Shown: piece by piece, positions 53,120 through 62,594 of the stretch
Numbering within the stretch: the first letter of the stretch is position 1
Layout: each line of letters starts with the position of its first letter
Source: Anaerovibrio sp. JC8
GTDB lineage: Bacteria; Bacillota; Negativicutes; Selenomonadales; Selenomonadaceae
Assembly: GCF_002100115.1 (NCBI RefSeq)
Contig: NZ_ANBM01000003.1
Location: 62,001 to 126,000, forward strand
Reading direction: 5' to 3'
DNA length: 64,000 nt
The notes under the pieces: model-generated
What the model saw: only the letters and a program-made list of their open reading frames with translations
Told to the model about the DNA's origin: nothing
Database searches by the model: none
Translations under genes and position numbers: made by a program

Positions 53120-54594
53120 TGTTCTCCCTCACCCTTCCTGTAAAAAATAACCTTATCCATATCAACCTGTATATCCACTGAATTGACGTTGGCCATATCC
53201 AGCTGCTGGCGCTGGCCCTCCACAAAGCTGCGACTGTCACCACTGGCAATTACCAGATAGCTTAACAGCTCCGTCAGCCCCTTGGTGAGAGGATGCTTCG
53301 CCAAAACCTCCGTCAATGTTGCCTTTTCCTTGTCCTTCAGGACTTCTGCAATATTCTCCTCCAGCACCTTGCGGTCCACATAGACCTGTCTGAAGAGCGC
53401 CTCCACAGAGCCCTGATGATTGCCCTTTTCCAGAGCACTTCCGGCAATAACCGGCTTTTTCGGTGGTACAAAGAGAGGACGGTCCATAATGAAATCAAAC
53501 TCAGGAGCCGCCTGGTCCATGGAGGTGAACTCTGCCTCCCGCGGCAGCTTGTCCTTTATGGTAATGGCCTTGTCCTCCACCTGCTGAATCAGCTCATAAA
53601 TGTACCGCTCCTGCTCCAGATAGCCTTCATCCACATACTGACGAATCTGGCGGGACAAATTGCTGACCGTGTCCATTACCTGTCGGGCCGCCTCAGACCA
53701 CTGACGGCGGATATGACGCATATCATACTGCTTCTCCACCTCATCAATGCCCTCAATGGAAAGAATCCGCCCCAAAATGGCATCCATTTCCTCACGGGAG
53801 GACTGATTCATGAGATAATCCCAAAAGGCGCCAAAGCTCCGCCCCTGTTCCGAATGCTGGATGTAATCCCGGTCCTGAAAGAACTTTTCCAGCAGCTCTC
53901 CCTTGCCTTTTTTCCATGTAACAATCTGCTCCATGAGGCTGCGTTCCAGATCACGGAAGTTTTCCTCCACCTCGCGAAAATCCGCCAGAATACTTCTGGC
54001 GGTTTCAGCAGCATGAATATAGCGGTCCTTTATCTGAACCTCATTTAATGTTTTCGGGGAACCTCCCTGCTCCAGACGGTTTATTTCCTGCTGGATAGCC
54101 TCCTGTTCAGCCTTAAGCTGGGCAATGCGTTCCTGTGGTGTCACATTGCTGGCCTGATCAATCTCCCGCATAAGATTAAATACCAGCCGCACTCTGGATT
54201 CAGTGCCAATGAAGCTCTGCTTTTTCAGACCCACCAGCCATTCAATCCCCCGCTGGGCAGCAGCCGTCAAGTCATAGCAGGCTTCATTTTTATTCACAAA
54301 AAATTTTCTAAGCCAGGAATGCTGTCCATCGGTCCAGGAAGCCAGATAGTCCTTGGCAGGCCGGATAATATCCACCGCCTGGGCATTATCATGGAGATCA
54401 TATATGAAATTGCTTAAATCCTCCAGCAGCCTGTCCTCCGGCACTGCCCGCTGATTCTTTGCCATAAACTCATGATAAAGAAAGGCCGCCACGAAGCTGC
54501 ATTGCTCCGAGGCCAGCAGACGCCAGGCCGGATGCTCGTTTCTCAGCTTTACCAAAAAGCTGTACTGCATATTTTCCGGTATATTTTCAATCAT
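53116..54594 (-). CDS. jetA: JetA/MksF-like kleisin (DUF3375)
   Basis: A 492-residue protein of the DUF3375 group, the kleisin-like subunit of Wadjet type I. Residues about 10-120 (LRNEHPAWRLLASEQCSFVA, FLYHEFMA) match its start, and coiled-coil segments cover about 150-350. The C-terminal part reads RPLFVPPKKPVIAGSALEKG. It is the first gene of the Jet set, 31 bases downstream of the methyltransferase gene, so transcription may come from the mutS-mutL side. Confidence 0.9.
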   Translation of the reverse strand: MIENIPENMQYSFLVKLRNEHPAWRLLASEQCSFVAAFLYHEFMAKNQRAVPEDRLLEDLSNFIYDLHDNAQAVDIIRPAKDYLASWTDGQHSWLRKFFVNKNEACYDLTAAAQRGIEWLVGLKKQSFIGTESRVRLVFNLMREIDQASNVTPQERIAQLKAEQEAIQQEINRLEQGGSPKTLNEVQIKDRYIHAAETARSILADFREVEENFRDLERSLMEQIVTWKKGKGELLEKFFQDRDYIQHSEQGRSFGAFWDYLMNQSSREEMDAILGRILSIEGIDEVEKQYDMRHIRRQWSEAARQVMDTVSNLSRQIRQYVDEGYLEQERYIYELIQQVEDKAITIKDKLPREAEFTSMDQAAPEFDFIMDRPLFVPPKKPVIAGSALEKGNHQGSVEALFRQVYVDRKVLEENIAEVLKDKEKATLTEVLAKHPLTKGLTELLSYLVIASGDSRSFVEGQRQQLDMANVNSVDIQVDMDKVIFYRKGEGEQ

Positions 54595-54625
54595 CTTAGA
54601 TACTCACTATACTTGTTGTTTTCTG

Positions 54626-55408
54626 TTAAAGCTCAATTACACCATAATGAACCTTGGAGTGCTTGCCTCCAGCAATGGTGTCAAAGCCCAATCTGGCAAA
54701 CTCAAGGCTGCGGCTGTTTTCCTTCATCACAATGCGATGACGGGCCACCCGTCTTGCCTCATTGACAGCAGTCAGCTCCAGGGGCCGGTGATCCGCCACA
54801 GCCCTAATAGGATTAATATTGTGGCTGTCCTTCAATGGATGGCGAAACATGGGGTCAAAATATATAACATCCACTGATTTATCCGGCAAGGTCTTTAAAT
54901 ACTCATTGTAATCCGCATTTACTACCTTGACCCTCTTAATGGCACTATGAAGCTCATAATTGGTAGCCAAAAAATGCTGCATTCCTTCACCCGTAACAAA
55001 GGCAATCAGCGGGCTGGCCTCCAGACCAATGACACTGCCACCTTCTCCGGCCACAAAGCTGGCCACAATGGAATCAGCCCCAAAGCCCAGGGTACAATCC
55101 AAAACACTCATGCCTTCCTTTAGGTCCATGGCCTGAATCATGTGGTCCTGGTCCCCCATGCGGATATTTTTTATGCGCAGCTGGGACATATTGGGATGGA
55201 AAAACAGCTCCCCGTCCAGAGTGTCCAGTACAAAACTGCCCTTCTTGGCCACCAGAATATTATCTACGCCGTATTCCTTCCGCATATCCGGCAGGGCCGC
55301 ACGATTCCGCTTAACATTCCTGATACCCAGCTTTTCCGCAGCATAGGCCGCCAGCTTTATACTGTCCCTATGATTTTTTCTGTCCGTTGTGACAATGGTA
55401 TTTAACAT
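54626..55408 (-). CDS. Class I SAM-dependent methyltransferase (RsmJ-like)
   Basis: A 260-residue methyltransferase. The SAM motif is SVLDCTLGFGADSIVASFVA, and VIYFDPMFRHPLKDS is the DPMxP-type catalytic stretch seen in RsmJ/YhiQ-like rRNA methylases. It lies between mutL and jetA on one strand. Whether it is part of the Jet system or a housekeeping gene coupled to mutSL cannot be decided; the housekeeping reading is more likely. Confidence 0.82.
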   Translation of the reverse strand: MLNTIVTTDRKNHRDSIKLAAYAAEKLGIRNVKRNRAALPDMRKEYGVDNILVAKKGSFVLDTLDGELFFHPNMSQLRIKNIRMGDQDHMIQAMDLKEGMSVLDCTLGFGADSIVASFVAGEGGSVIGLEASPLIAFVTGEGMQHFLATNYELHSAIKRVKVVNADYNEYLKTLPDKSVDVIYFDPMFRHPLKDSHNINPIRAVADHRPLELTAVNEARRVARHRIVMKENSRSLEFARLGFDTIAGGKHSKVHYGVIEL

Positions 55409-55438
55409 GATTCTCCCTAAATATATGACACGATGAGC

Positions 55439-57442
55439 TTAAAAGCCTGTACGCTTAAACATCTTGGCCAGCTCATCACTGCTGAATTTCAAAATAGTTG
55501 GCCGCCCATGTGGGCATGTATATGGCATGGCAGTCTTATTAAGCTCCTCCAGAATAATCTCCATCTGACGGAAATTCAGCTCAAAGCCCGCCTTGATGGC
55601 CGCCTTGCAGGCCGTCATGGCCAAACATTCATGGCGGATTTCCGCTGCACTTAGCTGGTGCATATCCTCCAGGGAAGTCAAAATTTCCCGGATAATATTT
55701 TCTGCCTCTCCCACGGGAATATCCGCAGGAATCTCCATGAGTCGGTACTGGTCCGGACCGCTCTGCTCCAGACCAAAGCCCAGGCTATGGAACAATTCCA
55801 AATTTTCCTCAATAAGCTGGGACTCACGGCTGCTGAAATCCAAGAATAAATGGACAAGCAGCTGCTGGGACGGAATCCGCTCCGTCATGGCCGCAAACCG
55901 GTCATACAAAATCCGCTCATGGGCCGCATGCTGGTCGATGATATAAAGCCCCTTGGCATCCTGGGCAATGATATATGTATTGTCCACCTGTCCAATCGGC
56001 ACCATAGGGCTGGACGGGCTGGCAGACTCCACAGGATTGACTGCTGGCTGGCTCACAGCTTCCGTGGAAGCTGCTGAAACAGATTCAGTTGTTGAAGCCG
56101 CTGGTTCAGTTGCTGGCACCTCATTGGCAGATACCCCACCGGCAGACGGCTCCAAGATTTCCCCGGTTTCCGTATCCACCACCAGATTATTGTGAATCTC
56201 CATCTGGGCCTCGTGTAAGGTCTTGGCCTGCTGCTCCACCCGATACTGATAGGCAGAAGACGGCAGGCTGGACGGAGTATAGCTATGGCTCACTGCTGCA
56301 GCCACAGTTGTCTTTGGCTCCTGGGCCGGCACAAAGTGCATATCGTCAATAAGCGGCTCCATTACAGGCTTTGCTTCCTTCATGGAAGCCGGTGCCCCGG
56401 TAAAATGCCGCTCCGGCCGCTCCACCTGGGCCGCAATATTTCCCAGAGCCTGGCCATGAGGCCTTACTGCATCCAGCACAGCCTTGTAAACTGCCTTGAA
56501 AATCCGGCCCTCATCCTCAAACTTTATCTCGCTCTTTTGCGGATGCACGTTGACATCAATGGAATTAGGGGCCACCTCCATAATCAGGGCCACCATTGGA
56601 TAGCCGGATTTAGGAATCAAGGACGCATAGGCATTATCCACCGCCTTGGACATGGCACGATTGGATATTATACGGCCATTGACGATAAAGGTCTGCCAGT
56701 TGCGGTTGCTCCGAATGGTGGAAGGCTTGGAAATATACCCCCTAATGCTGATATCCGCATCGGCAAAATCCATGCCCAGCAAAGCATCCCCCACAGAGCC
56801 GCCATAAATGCTGCGCAGAGTATCATGAAGGTTCCCATTTCCCGGTGTTACCACCGAGGTTTTGTTGTTGTTAATAAACTTAAAGGCAATATCCGGACGG
56901 GAAATAGCCAGCTTGATAATGAACTCATTAATCTTGCTGGCCTCGGTATTGTTGGTTTTCATAAACTTCTTGCGGGCAGGAGTGTTAAAAAACAGGTCCT
57001 CCACCCGAATGGTAGTACCAAGGCTGCAGCCAGCTTCCCCGATTTCCGGTTCCTTGCCCCCGATAATCTTTACCTCAGTACCCAGCTCAGCCCCGGCCTG
57101 GCGGGTCTGAAGGGTAAAGCGGGACACTGCGGAAATACTTGGCAGTGCCTCACCCCTAAATCCCAGGGTATCAATGTCCATCAAATCCTCAACCTTGAAG
57201 ATTTTACTGGTGGCGTGGCGGCGGATGGCCATTTTTGCGTCTTCCATGCTCATGCCGATACCATTATCCGATACCCGCATAAAGCTGGTACCACCGGCCA
57301 TGATTTCCACTTCAATGCGGTCTGCCTTGGCATCCATGGCATTCTCAATCAATTCCTTTATAACTGAAGCGGGGCGTTCTACTACCTCGCCGGCCGCTAT
57401 CTTGTTGATAGTGCTATCGTCCAGAACATGTACGAAACTCAT
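55439..57442 (-). CDS. mutL: DNA mismatch repair protein MutL
   Basis: A 667-residue GHKL ATPase of mismatch repair. VIKELIENAMDAKADRIEVE and DNGIGMSMEDAKMAIRRHAT are the ATP-site motifs, and SRFTLQTRQAG follows. The C-terminal endonuclease region holds IDQHAAHERILYDRF, where the usual final glutamate of the Firmicute motif is aspartate, and CPHGRPTILKF. A long Pro/Ser/Ala-rich linker joins the halves. It overlaps mutS by 4 bases. Confidence 0.96.
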   Translation of the reverse strand: MSFVHVLDDSTINKIAAGEVVERPASVIKELIENAMDAKADRIEVEIMAGGTSFMRVSDNGIGMSMEDAKMAIRRHATSKIFKVEDLMDIDTLGFRGEALPSISAVSRFTLQTRQAGAELGTEVKIIGGKEPEIGEAGCSLGTTIRVEDLFFNTPARKKFMKTNNTEASKINEFIIKLAISRPDIAFKFINNNKTSVVTPGNGNLHDTLRSIYGGSVGDALLGMDFADADISIRGYISKPSTIRSNRNWQTFIVNGRIISNRAMSKAVDNAYASLIPKSGYPMVALIMEVAPNSIDVNVHPQKSEIKFEDEGRIFKAVYKAVLDAVRPHGQALGNIAAQVERPERHFTGAPASMKEAKPVMEPLIDDMHFVPAQEPKTTVAAAVSHSYTPSSLPSSAYQYRVEQQAKTLHEAQMEIHNNLVVDTETGEILEPSAGGVSANEVPATEPAASTTESVSAASTEAVSQPAVNPVESASPSSPMVPIGQVDNTYIIAQDAKGLYIIDQHAAHERILYDRFAAMTERIPSQQLLVHLFLDFSSRESQLIEENLELFHSLGFGLEQSGPDQYRLMEIPADIPVGEAENIIREILTSLEDMHQLSAAEIRHECLAMTACKAAIKAGFELNFRQMEIILEELNKTAMPYTCPHGRPTILKFSSDELAKMFKRTGF

Positions 57443-60036
57443 CCTTTGCCTGCCTCCTCCTTGGCCTGCTGCTGTAAGCGATACAGGGTATTCATTGCTT
57501 CAATTGGGGTCATGGTCATTACATCCATGGCCAACAATTCATCACTTATGGAATTGCCAAAGAGGGAAGCCATCATATCATCCGGCTCTGCCACTTCCCT
57601 GGCCTTTTCCTGCTTTTTGGTCAATGGTATGCTCTCCACCTTGGAGCCCTCGGCCTCCAAGGCAGCCAATATCTTCTCTGCCCGCTGGGTTACAACCTTT
57701 GGCAGTCCTGCCAGACGGGCTACATGTATACCGTAGGATTTATCTGCTGAGCCAGGAATAATCCGCCGTAAAAAGCTGATATCCTTGCCCTTTTCCTTTA
57801 CGGCAATGCAGTAATTCTTGATTAAATCATCCTCAAGATCTGTCACCTCATGGTAATGGGTGGCAAAGAGGGTCTTGGCGTGAACCTGCTCCCGAATATG
57901 CTCAATAACAGCCCGGGCAATGCTCATGCCGTCAAAGGTACTGGTACCACGGCCAATTTCATCCAAAATAACCAGACTGTCACGGGTGGCGTATTTCAAA
58001 ATCTGGGCCACCTCATTCATTTCCACCATAAAGGTACTCTGGCCACTTACCAAATCGTCGCTGGCACCAATACGGGTAAAAATACGGTCCACCGGAGAAA
58101 TAGAGGCTTCACGGGCAGGAATAAAGCTTCCCACCTGGGCCATAAGGGTCAGTAACGCTGTCTGACGCATATAGGTGGATTTACCCGCCATATTAGGCCC
58201 CGTAATAAGCATTATTTCACAATCTGTATGATTTAAGCGGGCATCATTGGGAACAAACAAATCCCTTGTAAGAATCCGCTCCACCAATGGATGCCGCCCG
58301 TCCTTGATATCTATCTTACCATTATTTACCAGCTGAGGCCGCACATAGTTATAATTGCTGGCCGCCTCTGCCAGACCAGCCAGTACATCCAGTACCGCAA
58401 TATGCCTGGCGGTTTCCTGAATGTCTCCCAGCTTGGCCTTAATGGTCTCCCGAATCTCCATAAAGAGATTGTATTCTATATTGACAATCTTTTCCTCGGC
58501 CCCCAGAATCTTGGTTTCAAAATCCTTCAATTCCTGGGTAATATAACGCTCCGCATTGGCCAGAGTCTGCTTGCGGACATAGTGATCCGGTACCAGCTCT
58601 GCCCCGCTGTGGCGCACCTCAATATAATAGCCAAAGACCTTGTTATAGCCGATTTTCAGGGTACGAATGCCGGTGGCTTCCTTTTCCTTCTCCTCCATTT
58701 CCTGCAGCAGCTGCTTGCTGTCACGGGAAATCTTGCGGTATTCATCCAGCTCCTCATTGTAGCCTTCCTTGATAATGCCACCATCACGAATGGTAAGCCC
58801 CGGAGAGTCCACAATAGCCCGATTCAGAAGGTCTACAAAATCCTCATAAAGATGAATTCCCTCGTGGCACTTCTTTAACAATGGAGACTTGCAGTCTGAC
58901 AGGAGCTTCTTGATAGCCGGCAGGGCCATAAAGGAGGTACGCAATGCCACCATATCCCGGGCATTGACAGAACCCACCTCAATACGGGTCAGCAGACGCT
59001 CAAAGTCATAAATGGACTTGGTGGAGGACTTCACCTCTCCCCGCAGCATGAAATCCTGGGTCAGTTCTTCTACTGCATCCAAACGCTGATTAATCTGCCC
59101 AATATTAATAAGGGGATATTCCAGCCACTTCTTCAAAAGACGGGTGCCCATGGCCGTATCCGTAAAATCCAACACATCCAGCAGGGTATCCTTTTTGCCC
59201 CCATCCCTAAGATTGCGGGTAATCTCCAGATTACGCAGGGTATAGGTATCAATTACCAGATTATTGGCAAAATCCAGCTTGGTGAGCTGGGACAAATGGG
59301 ATAAATCTGTCCGTACAGTTTCATGGAGATAACCCAGCATGGTAGCCACGGCCTCACTAGCCGCCTGCCCTGCCGGACGGTTATTTACATCAAAATGCTG
59401 GATGATTAAATCATCCACATTCTTCACAGGCTCCTCAATGCTGGTAAAGGCACAGGCCGCCATACGCATATCGATAAAGCCCTTTAAATCCCCCAGGAAG
59501 GATGGCTCTCCCAAAATAATCAGCTCCGGCATCATAATGCGATAAAGCTCATCATAGAGGGCCTGCAGACGGTCATCACCGGTATATACCCCATAGAAGC
59601 ATTCACCAGTGGAAATATCTGCACCCGCCAATACCACCTCTGCCTCAGTTTCATACACCAAAGCAATATAATTGTTGTTGGCAGACTGCAGGGCACTTTC
59701 CTCCAGAATGGTACCCGGAGTAATAACCTTGATGACCTCACGCTTGGTCAGCCCCTTGGCCTTGGGATCACCAATCTGCTCCGCAATGGCCACCTTGTAG
59801 CCCTTATTGACAATTTTGGTTATATAGCTTTCTGCTGCATGGTACGGAATACCACACATGGGATTTTTCTGCACATCACCGCTGCGGCTGGTAAGAGTAA
59901 GCCCCAGTTCCCGGGAAGCAGTTACCGCATCATCAAGGAACATCTCGTAGAAATCACCCATACGGAAGAAAAGAATTTCATCCGGGTGCTGTTCCTTTAT
60001 TGCCAGATACTGCTGCATCATTGGTGTTAATTCCAT
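57439..60036 (-). CDS. mutS: DNA mismatch repair protein MutS
   Basis: An 865-residue mismatch-binding ATPase. The N-terminal mismatch domain has HPDEILFFRMGDFYEMFLDD with the conserved Phe-x-Glu. The ATPase has GPNMAGKSTYMRQTALLTLM, then DEIGRGTSTFDGMSIARAV and THYHEVTDLE. The length is standard. It ends in a 4-base overlap with mutL, so the two are one translational unit. Confidence 0.98.
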   Translation of the reverse strand: MELTPMMQQYLAIKEQHPDEILFFRMGDFYEMFLDDAVTASRELGLTLTSRSGDVQKNPMCGIPYHAAESYITKIVNKGYKVAIAEQIGDPKAKGLTKREVIKVITPGTILEESALQSANNNYIALVYETEAEVVLAGADISTGECFYGVYTGDDRLQALYDELYRIMMPELIILGEPSFLGDLKGFIDMRMAACAFTSIEEPVKNVDDLIIQHFDVNNRPAGQAASEAVATMLGYLHETVRTDLSHLSQLTKLDFANNLVIDTYTLRNLEITRNLRDGGKKDTLLDVLDFTDTAMGTRLLKKWLEYPLINIGQINQRLDAVEELTQDFMLRGEVKSSTKSIYDFERLLTRIEVGSVNARDMVALRTSFMALPAIKKLLSDCKSPLLKKCHEGIHLYEDFVDLLNRAIVDSPGLTIRDGGIIKEGYNEELDEYRKISRDSKQLLQEMEEKEKEATGIRTLKIGYNKVFGYYIEVRHSGAELVPDHYVRKQTLANAERYITQELKDFETKILGAEEKIVNIEYNLFMEIRETIKAKLGDIQETARHIAVLDVLAGLAEAASNYNYVRPQLVNNGKIDIKDGRHPLVERILTRDLFVPNDARLNHTDCEIMLITGPNMAGKSTYMRQTALLTLMAQVGSFIPAREASISPVDRIFTRIGASDDLVSGQSTFMVEMNEVAQILKYATRDSLVILDEIGRGTSTFDGMSIARAVIEHIREQVHAKTLFATHYHEVTDLEDDLIKNYCIAVKEKGKDISFLRRIIPGSADKSYGIHVARLAGLPKVVTQRAEKILAALEAEGSKVESIPLTKKQEKAREVAEPDDMMASLFGNSISDELLAMDVMTMTPIEAMNTLYRLQQQAKEEAGKG

Positions 60037-60084
60037 GAAAAAACCATTCCTTCTGTCTATCTTATGTAATAAAATGAAGACTTA

Positions 60085-60185
60085 TTCAGGTGGAGTTTTA
60101 AACTCCATCTGAATTTAGTCGAATTTTACCCATTGCTTTACGGGTGCTTAACTCCCACCTTAAAGGAGGGAGTCTTAGCACCCGT
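60085..60185. repeat. Paired-hairpin element between mutS and miaB
   Basis: Two hairpins lie in a gap of 162 bases. The first, 60085-60113, pairs TTCAGGTGGAGTTT with AAACTCCATCTGAA (one G-T pair). The second, 60140-60185, pairs ACGGGTGCTTAACTCCCACC with a mirrored partner carrying AGCACCCGT. Neither is followed by a T run. The layout resembles a non-autonomous IS200/IS605-type (PATE-like) remnant, though no transposase is near. Confidence 0.6.
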
Positions 60186-60198
60186 TAACATCGGAAAC

Positions 60199-61530
60199 TT
60201 ATGCCAGTTCACCCTTCAAAACCCAGGTCTGAGGCTGACAAATCTTCACCTTAACCAGATCTCCCGGCTGTTCCTTGCCCTCATAAGGCCACAGCACCAG
60301 CTTGTTGGTATCTGTACGGCCGGACCAAACCTTGTCGTCGTTGCTGCTTGGTCCCTCTACCATTACCTCTACTACCTTGTCCTGAAGCTGCAGATTCTTC
60401 TCCAGACTAATCTTGTTCTGAAGCTCCATAAGGCGGTTCAGACGGTCATGCTTCACCTCATCCTCCACCTGGTCCTCCATAGTAGCCGCCGGAGTACCGG
60501 AACGCTTGGAGTAAATAAAGGTATAGGCCTGGTCGTAGCGAACCCATGCCATTAAATCCAGCAGCTGCTGGAAGTCTTCCTCGGTCTCCCCCGGGAAGCC
60601 CACGATAATATCCGTGGTAATGCTGGCATCCGGCACCGCCTGACGAATCTTGGCAATAAGCTCCTTATAGGCCTCCACGGTATATACCCGGTTCATGGCC
60701 TTCAAAATGCGGTTGGAGCCGTGCTGCACCGGCAAATGGAAATGGGTACAGATATGCTGGCTGTTCTTAATAACCTCGATAACCGCATCACTTAAATCCT
60801 TAGGGTGAGAGGTCATATAACGTACACGTTCAATACCCTCCACCTTGTCCACCATGGAAAGCAGCTCGGCAAAGGTGGCCTTCTTGTGGTCCTTGCCATA
60901 GGAGTTAACATTCTGTCCCAAAAGGGTAACCTCTTTATAGCCCTGGTTCACTGCCTCCTGCACCTCGGCAACAATATCCTCCGGCATACGGCTGCGCTCA
61001 CGGCCCCGTACATAAGGAACTATGCAATAGGTGCAGAAATTATTGCAGCCATACATGATAGGAACCCAGGCAGACAGTGCTGTCTTGCGGTGAATGGCAA
61101 TATCCTCCGGCATGTCCTTTTCATTGATTTCAGTATCTACAATATGCTTCACCTGGGCCTGTTCCAGCTTTTCAACGGTGGAAACCACTTCCTGAATCTT
61201 GTTGGTACCAAGAACAAAATCAATGTGAGGCGCACGCTTAATGAGCTTTTCTCCCTCATGCTGGGCCATACAACCGGTAATACCAAAAATAAGGTCAGGA
61301 TTGTTGCGCTTAAGGCCCTTAATCTCCCCGATTTTGCCATAGACCTTATCCTCGGCATTTTCACGGACAGCACAGGTGTTAATGATAATCAGATCCGCCT
61401 GGTCCATGTCCTCGGTGGGCTCATAGCCCAGCTTGGCCAGCTCCCCCTCCATGCGCTCAGCGTCACTGAAGTTCATCTGGCAGCCGTAGGTCAGCATTTT
61501 CAAGTATTTCTTCTCTTTATTTATGGTCAA
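60199..61530 (-). CDS. miaB: tRNA 2-methylthio-N6-isopentenyladenosine synthase
   Basis: A 443-residue radical SAM methylthiotransferase for tRNA position 37. TTG start at 61530 follows GAGAGGATG by 6 bases; an earlier reading adds 23 unlikely residues. The first cluster is bound by YGCQMNFSDAERMEGELAKL, NTCAVRENAEDK and GCMAQHEG. The radical SAM motif is GCNNFCTYCIVPYVRGRE. A C-terminal TRAM domain ends the protein. It lies upstream of mutS in the same direction. Confidence 0.96.
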   Translation of the reverse strand: MTINKEKKYLKMLTYGCQMNFSDAERMEGELAKLGYEPTEDMDQADLIIINTCAVRENAEDKVYGKIGEIKGLKRNNPDLIFGITGCMAQHEGEKLIKRAPHIDFVLGTNKIQEVVSTVEKLEQAQVKHIVDTEINEKDMPEDIAIHRKTALSAWVPIMYGCNNFCTYCIVPYVRGRERSRMPEDIVAEVQEAVNQGYKEVTLLGQNVNSYGKDHKKATFAELLSMVDKVEGIERVRYMTSHPKDLSDAVIEVIKNSQHICTHFHLPVQHGSNRILKAMNRVYTVEAYKELIAKIRQAVPDASITTDIIVGFPGETEEDFQQLLDLMAWVRYDQAYTFIYSKRSGTPAATMEDQVEDEVKHDRLNRLMELQNKISLEKNLQLQDKVVEVMVEGPSSNDDKVWSGRTDTNKLVLWPYEGKEQPGDLVKVKICQPQTWVLKGELA

Positions 61531-61581
61531 ATTGATACATCCTCTCAAAAAAATCGTACTGTTTATTATACCACAATTAAA

Positions 61582-61618
61582 AAAGGATTTACACGGCATA
61601 TACCGGTAAATCCCCTTT
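61582..61618 (-). terminator. Terminator downstream of ydbC
   Basis: AAAGGATTTAC pairs with GTAAATCCCCTTT (one bulged C), with a small inner stem. On the minus strand TTTTTT follows. It separates ydbC from miaB. Confidence 0.85.
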
Positions 61619-61653
61619 GTACTTTCCCTATTGATTTTAGAGGCCTGCGTCTG

Positions 61654-61890
61654 TTAAATAGCCAATTCATTCAGCAGATTTCGCAACACAACAATTTCAT
61701 CCTTTGTAAAGGTAACCCCCTTGCCCATACGGCTTCTGTCCGGTGCCCACTCCCTAATATCATATTTAGGATTAAGATGATTCCAGGATACCAGATTCAG
61801 CTCCTTGCGCCAGCCCCGCCTGTCCTGACAGATAACCCCCATTTCTTCTTTAATTTCACAGGTAATTTCCCTTTTCTCATTACTCTCCAT
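61654..61890 (-). CDS. ydbC: YdbC/PC4-like ssDNA-binding protein
   Basis: A 78-residue single-domain protein. GWRKELNLVSWNHLNPKYDI, then REWAPDRSRMGKGVTFTKDE is the PC4-type nucleic-acid-binding core of the YdbC group. Start 61890 is the first ATG after AAAGGAG, 11 bases away; a GTG start four codons upstream directly abuts the site. It probably binds single-stranded DNA; it has its own terminator. Confidence 0.88.
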   Translation of the reverse strand: MESNEKREITCEIKEEMGVICQDRRGWRKELNLVSWNHLNPKYDIREWAPDRSRMGKGVTFTKDEIVVLRNLLNELAI

Positions 61891-61982
61891 GATATTATTC
61901 ACTCCTTTGTTAATATATTTAATATCTGACTATATATTAACAAATATTATTATGTTTGTAAACAATTTTCCAAAATAAAAAA

Positions 61983-61998
61983 GGCTGTTTTCACAGCC
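61983..61998 (-). terminator. Terminator downstream of ubiX
   Basis: GGCTGT pairs with ACAGCC around TTTC; the minus strand continues with TTTTTTATTTTG. It lies 12 bases after the ubiX stop. Confidence 0.88.
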
Positions 61999-62010
61999 CT
62001 CAAAAGATAA

Positions 62011-62571
62011 TCACATATTTCCGTCCCAATGCTTAAATAAATTATTCTCCACATTGAGGCTATCGCATATTTTCCCCACCAGCATATCCACCAAATCCAT
62101 CAAGGTCTTTGGCTGATGATAAAAGCCGGGACTGGCCGGAATAACCATGGCCCCCAGACGGGACATCTTAAGAAGATTTTCCAAATGGCCAGCGTGCATC
62201 GGGGTTTCACGAGGCACAACTATAAGACGGCGTCCTTCCTTTAAAATCACATCAGCAGCCCTGGTCAGCAAATTATCCGTAACCCCGGTGGCTATACAGG
62301 CTACTGTCTTCATAGAAGCAGGCACTACCACCATGGCATCAGCCCTAAACGAACCGCTGGCAATGGAAGCTCCAACATTATGCACATCATGAAGCATATC
62401 GGCACTGGCCAGAATCCGCTCATAAAGCTCAGGACATTCAAACCGCACAACCTTATTGCCACTGTCCGTCAGCACCACATGAACCTGATGGCCGGCATCC
62501 TTCAGCACCTCTATTAAACGCAAGCCATAAATACTGCCACTGGCTCCCGTTATTCCTACAATAATTTTCAT
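62011..62571 (-). CDS. ubiX: Flavin prenyltransferase UbiX
   Basis: A 186-residue enzyme that makes prenylated FMN, the cofactor of UbiD-type decarboxylases. Start 62571 is set by GGAGG 4 bases upstream. MKIIVGITGASGSIYGLRLI is the flavin-binding start, and VVPRETPMHAGHLENLLKMS is a family signature. A UbiD gene is not in the window. It lies downstream of yraN. Confidence 0.95.
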   Translation of the reverse strand: MKIIVGITGASGSIYGLRLIEVLKDAGHQVHVVLTDSGNKVVRFECPELYERILASADMLHDVHNVGASIASGSFRADAMVVVPASMKTVACIATGVTDNLLTRAADVILKEGRRLIVVPRETPMHAGHLENLLKMSRLGAMVIPASPGFYHQPKTLMDLVDMLVGKICDSLNVENNLFKHWDGNM

Positions 62572-62594
62572 ATATCCTCCAAAAAGCCCCTGCA

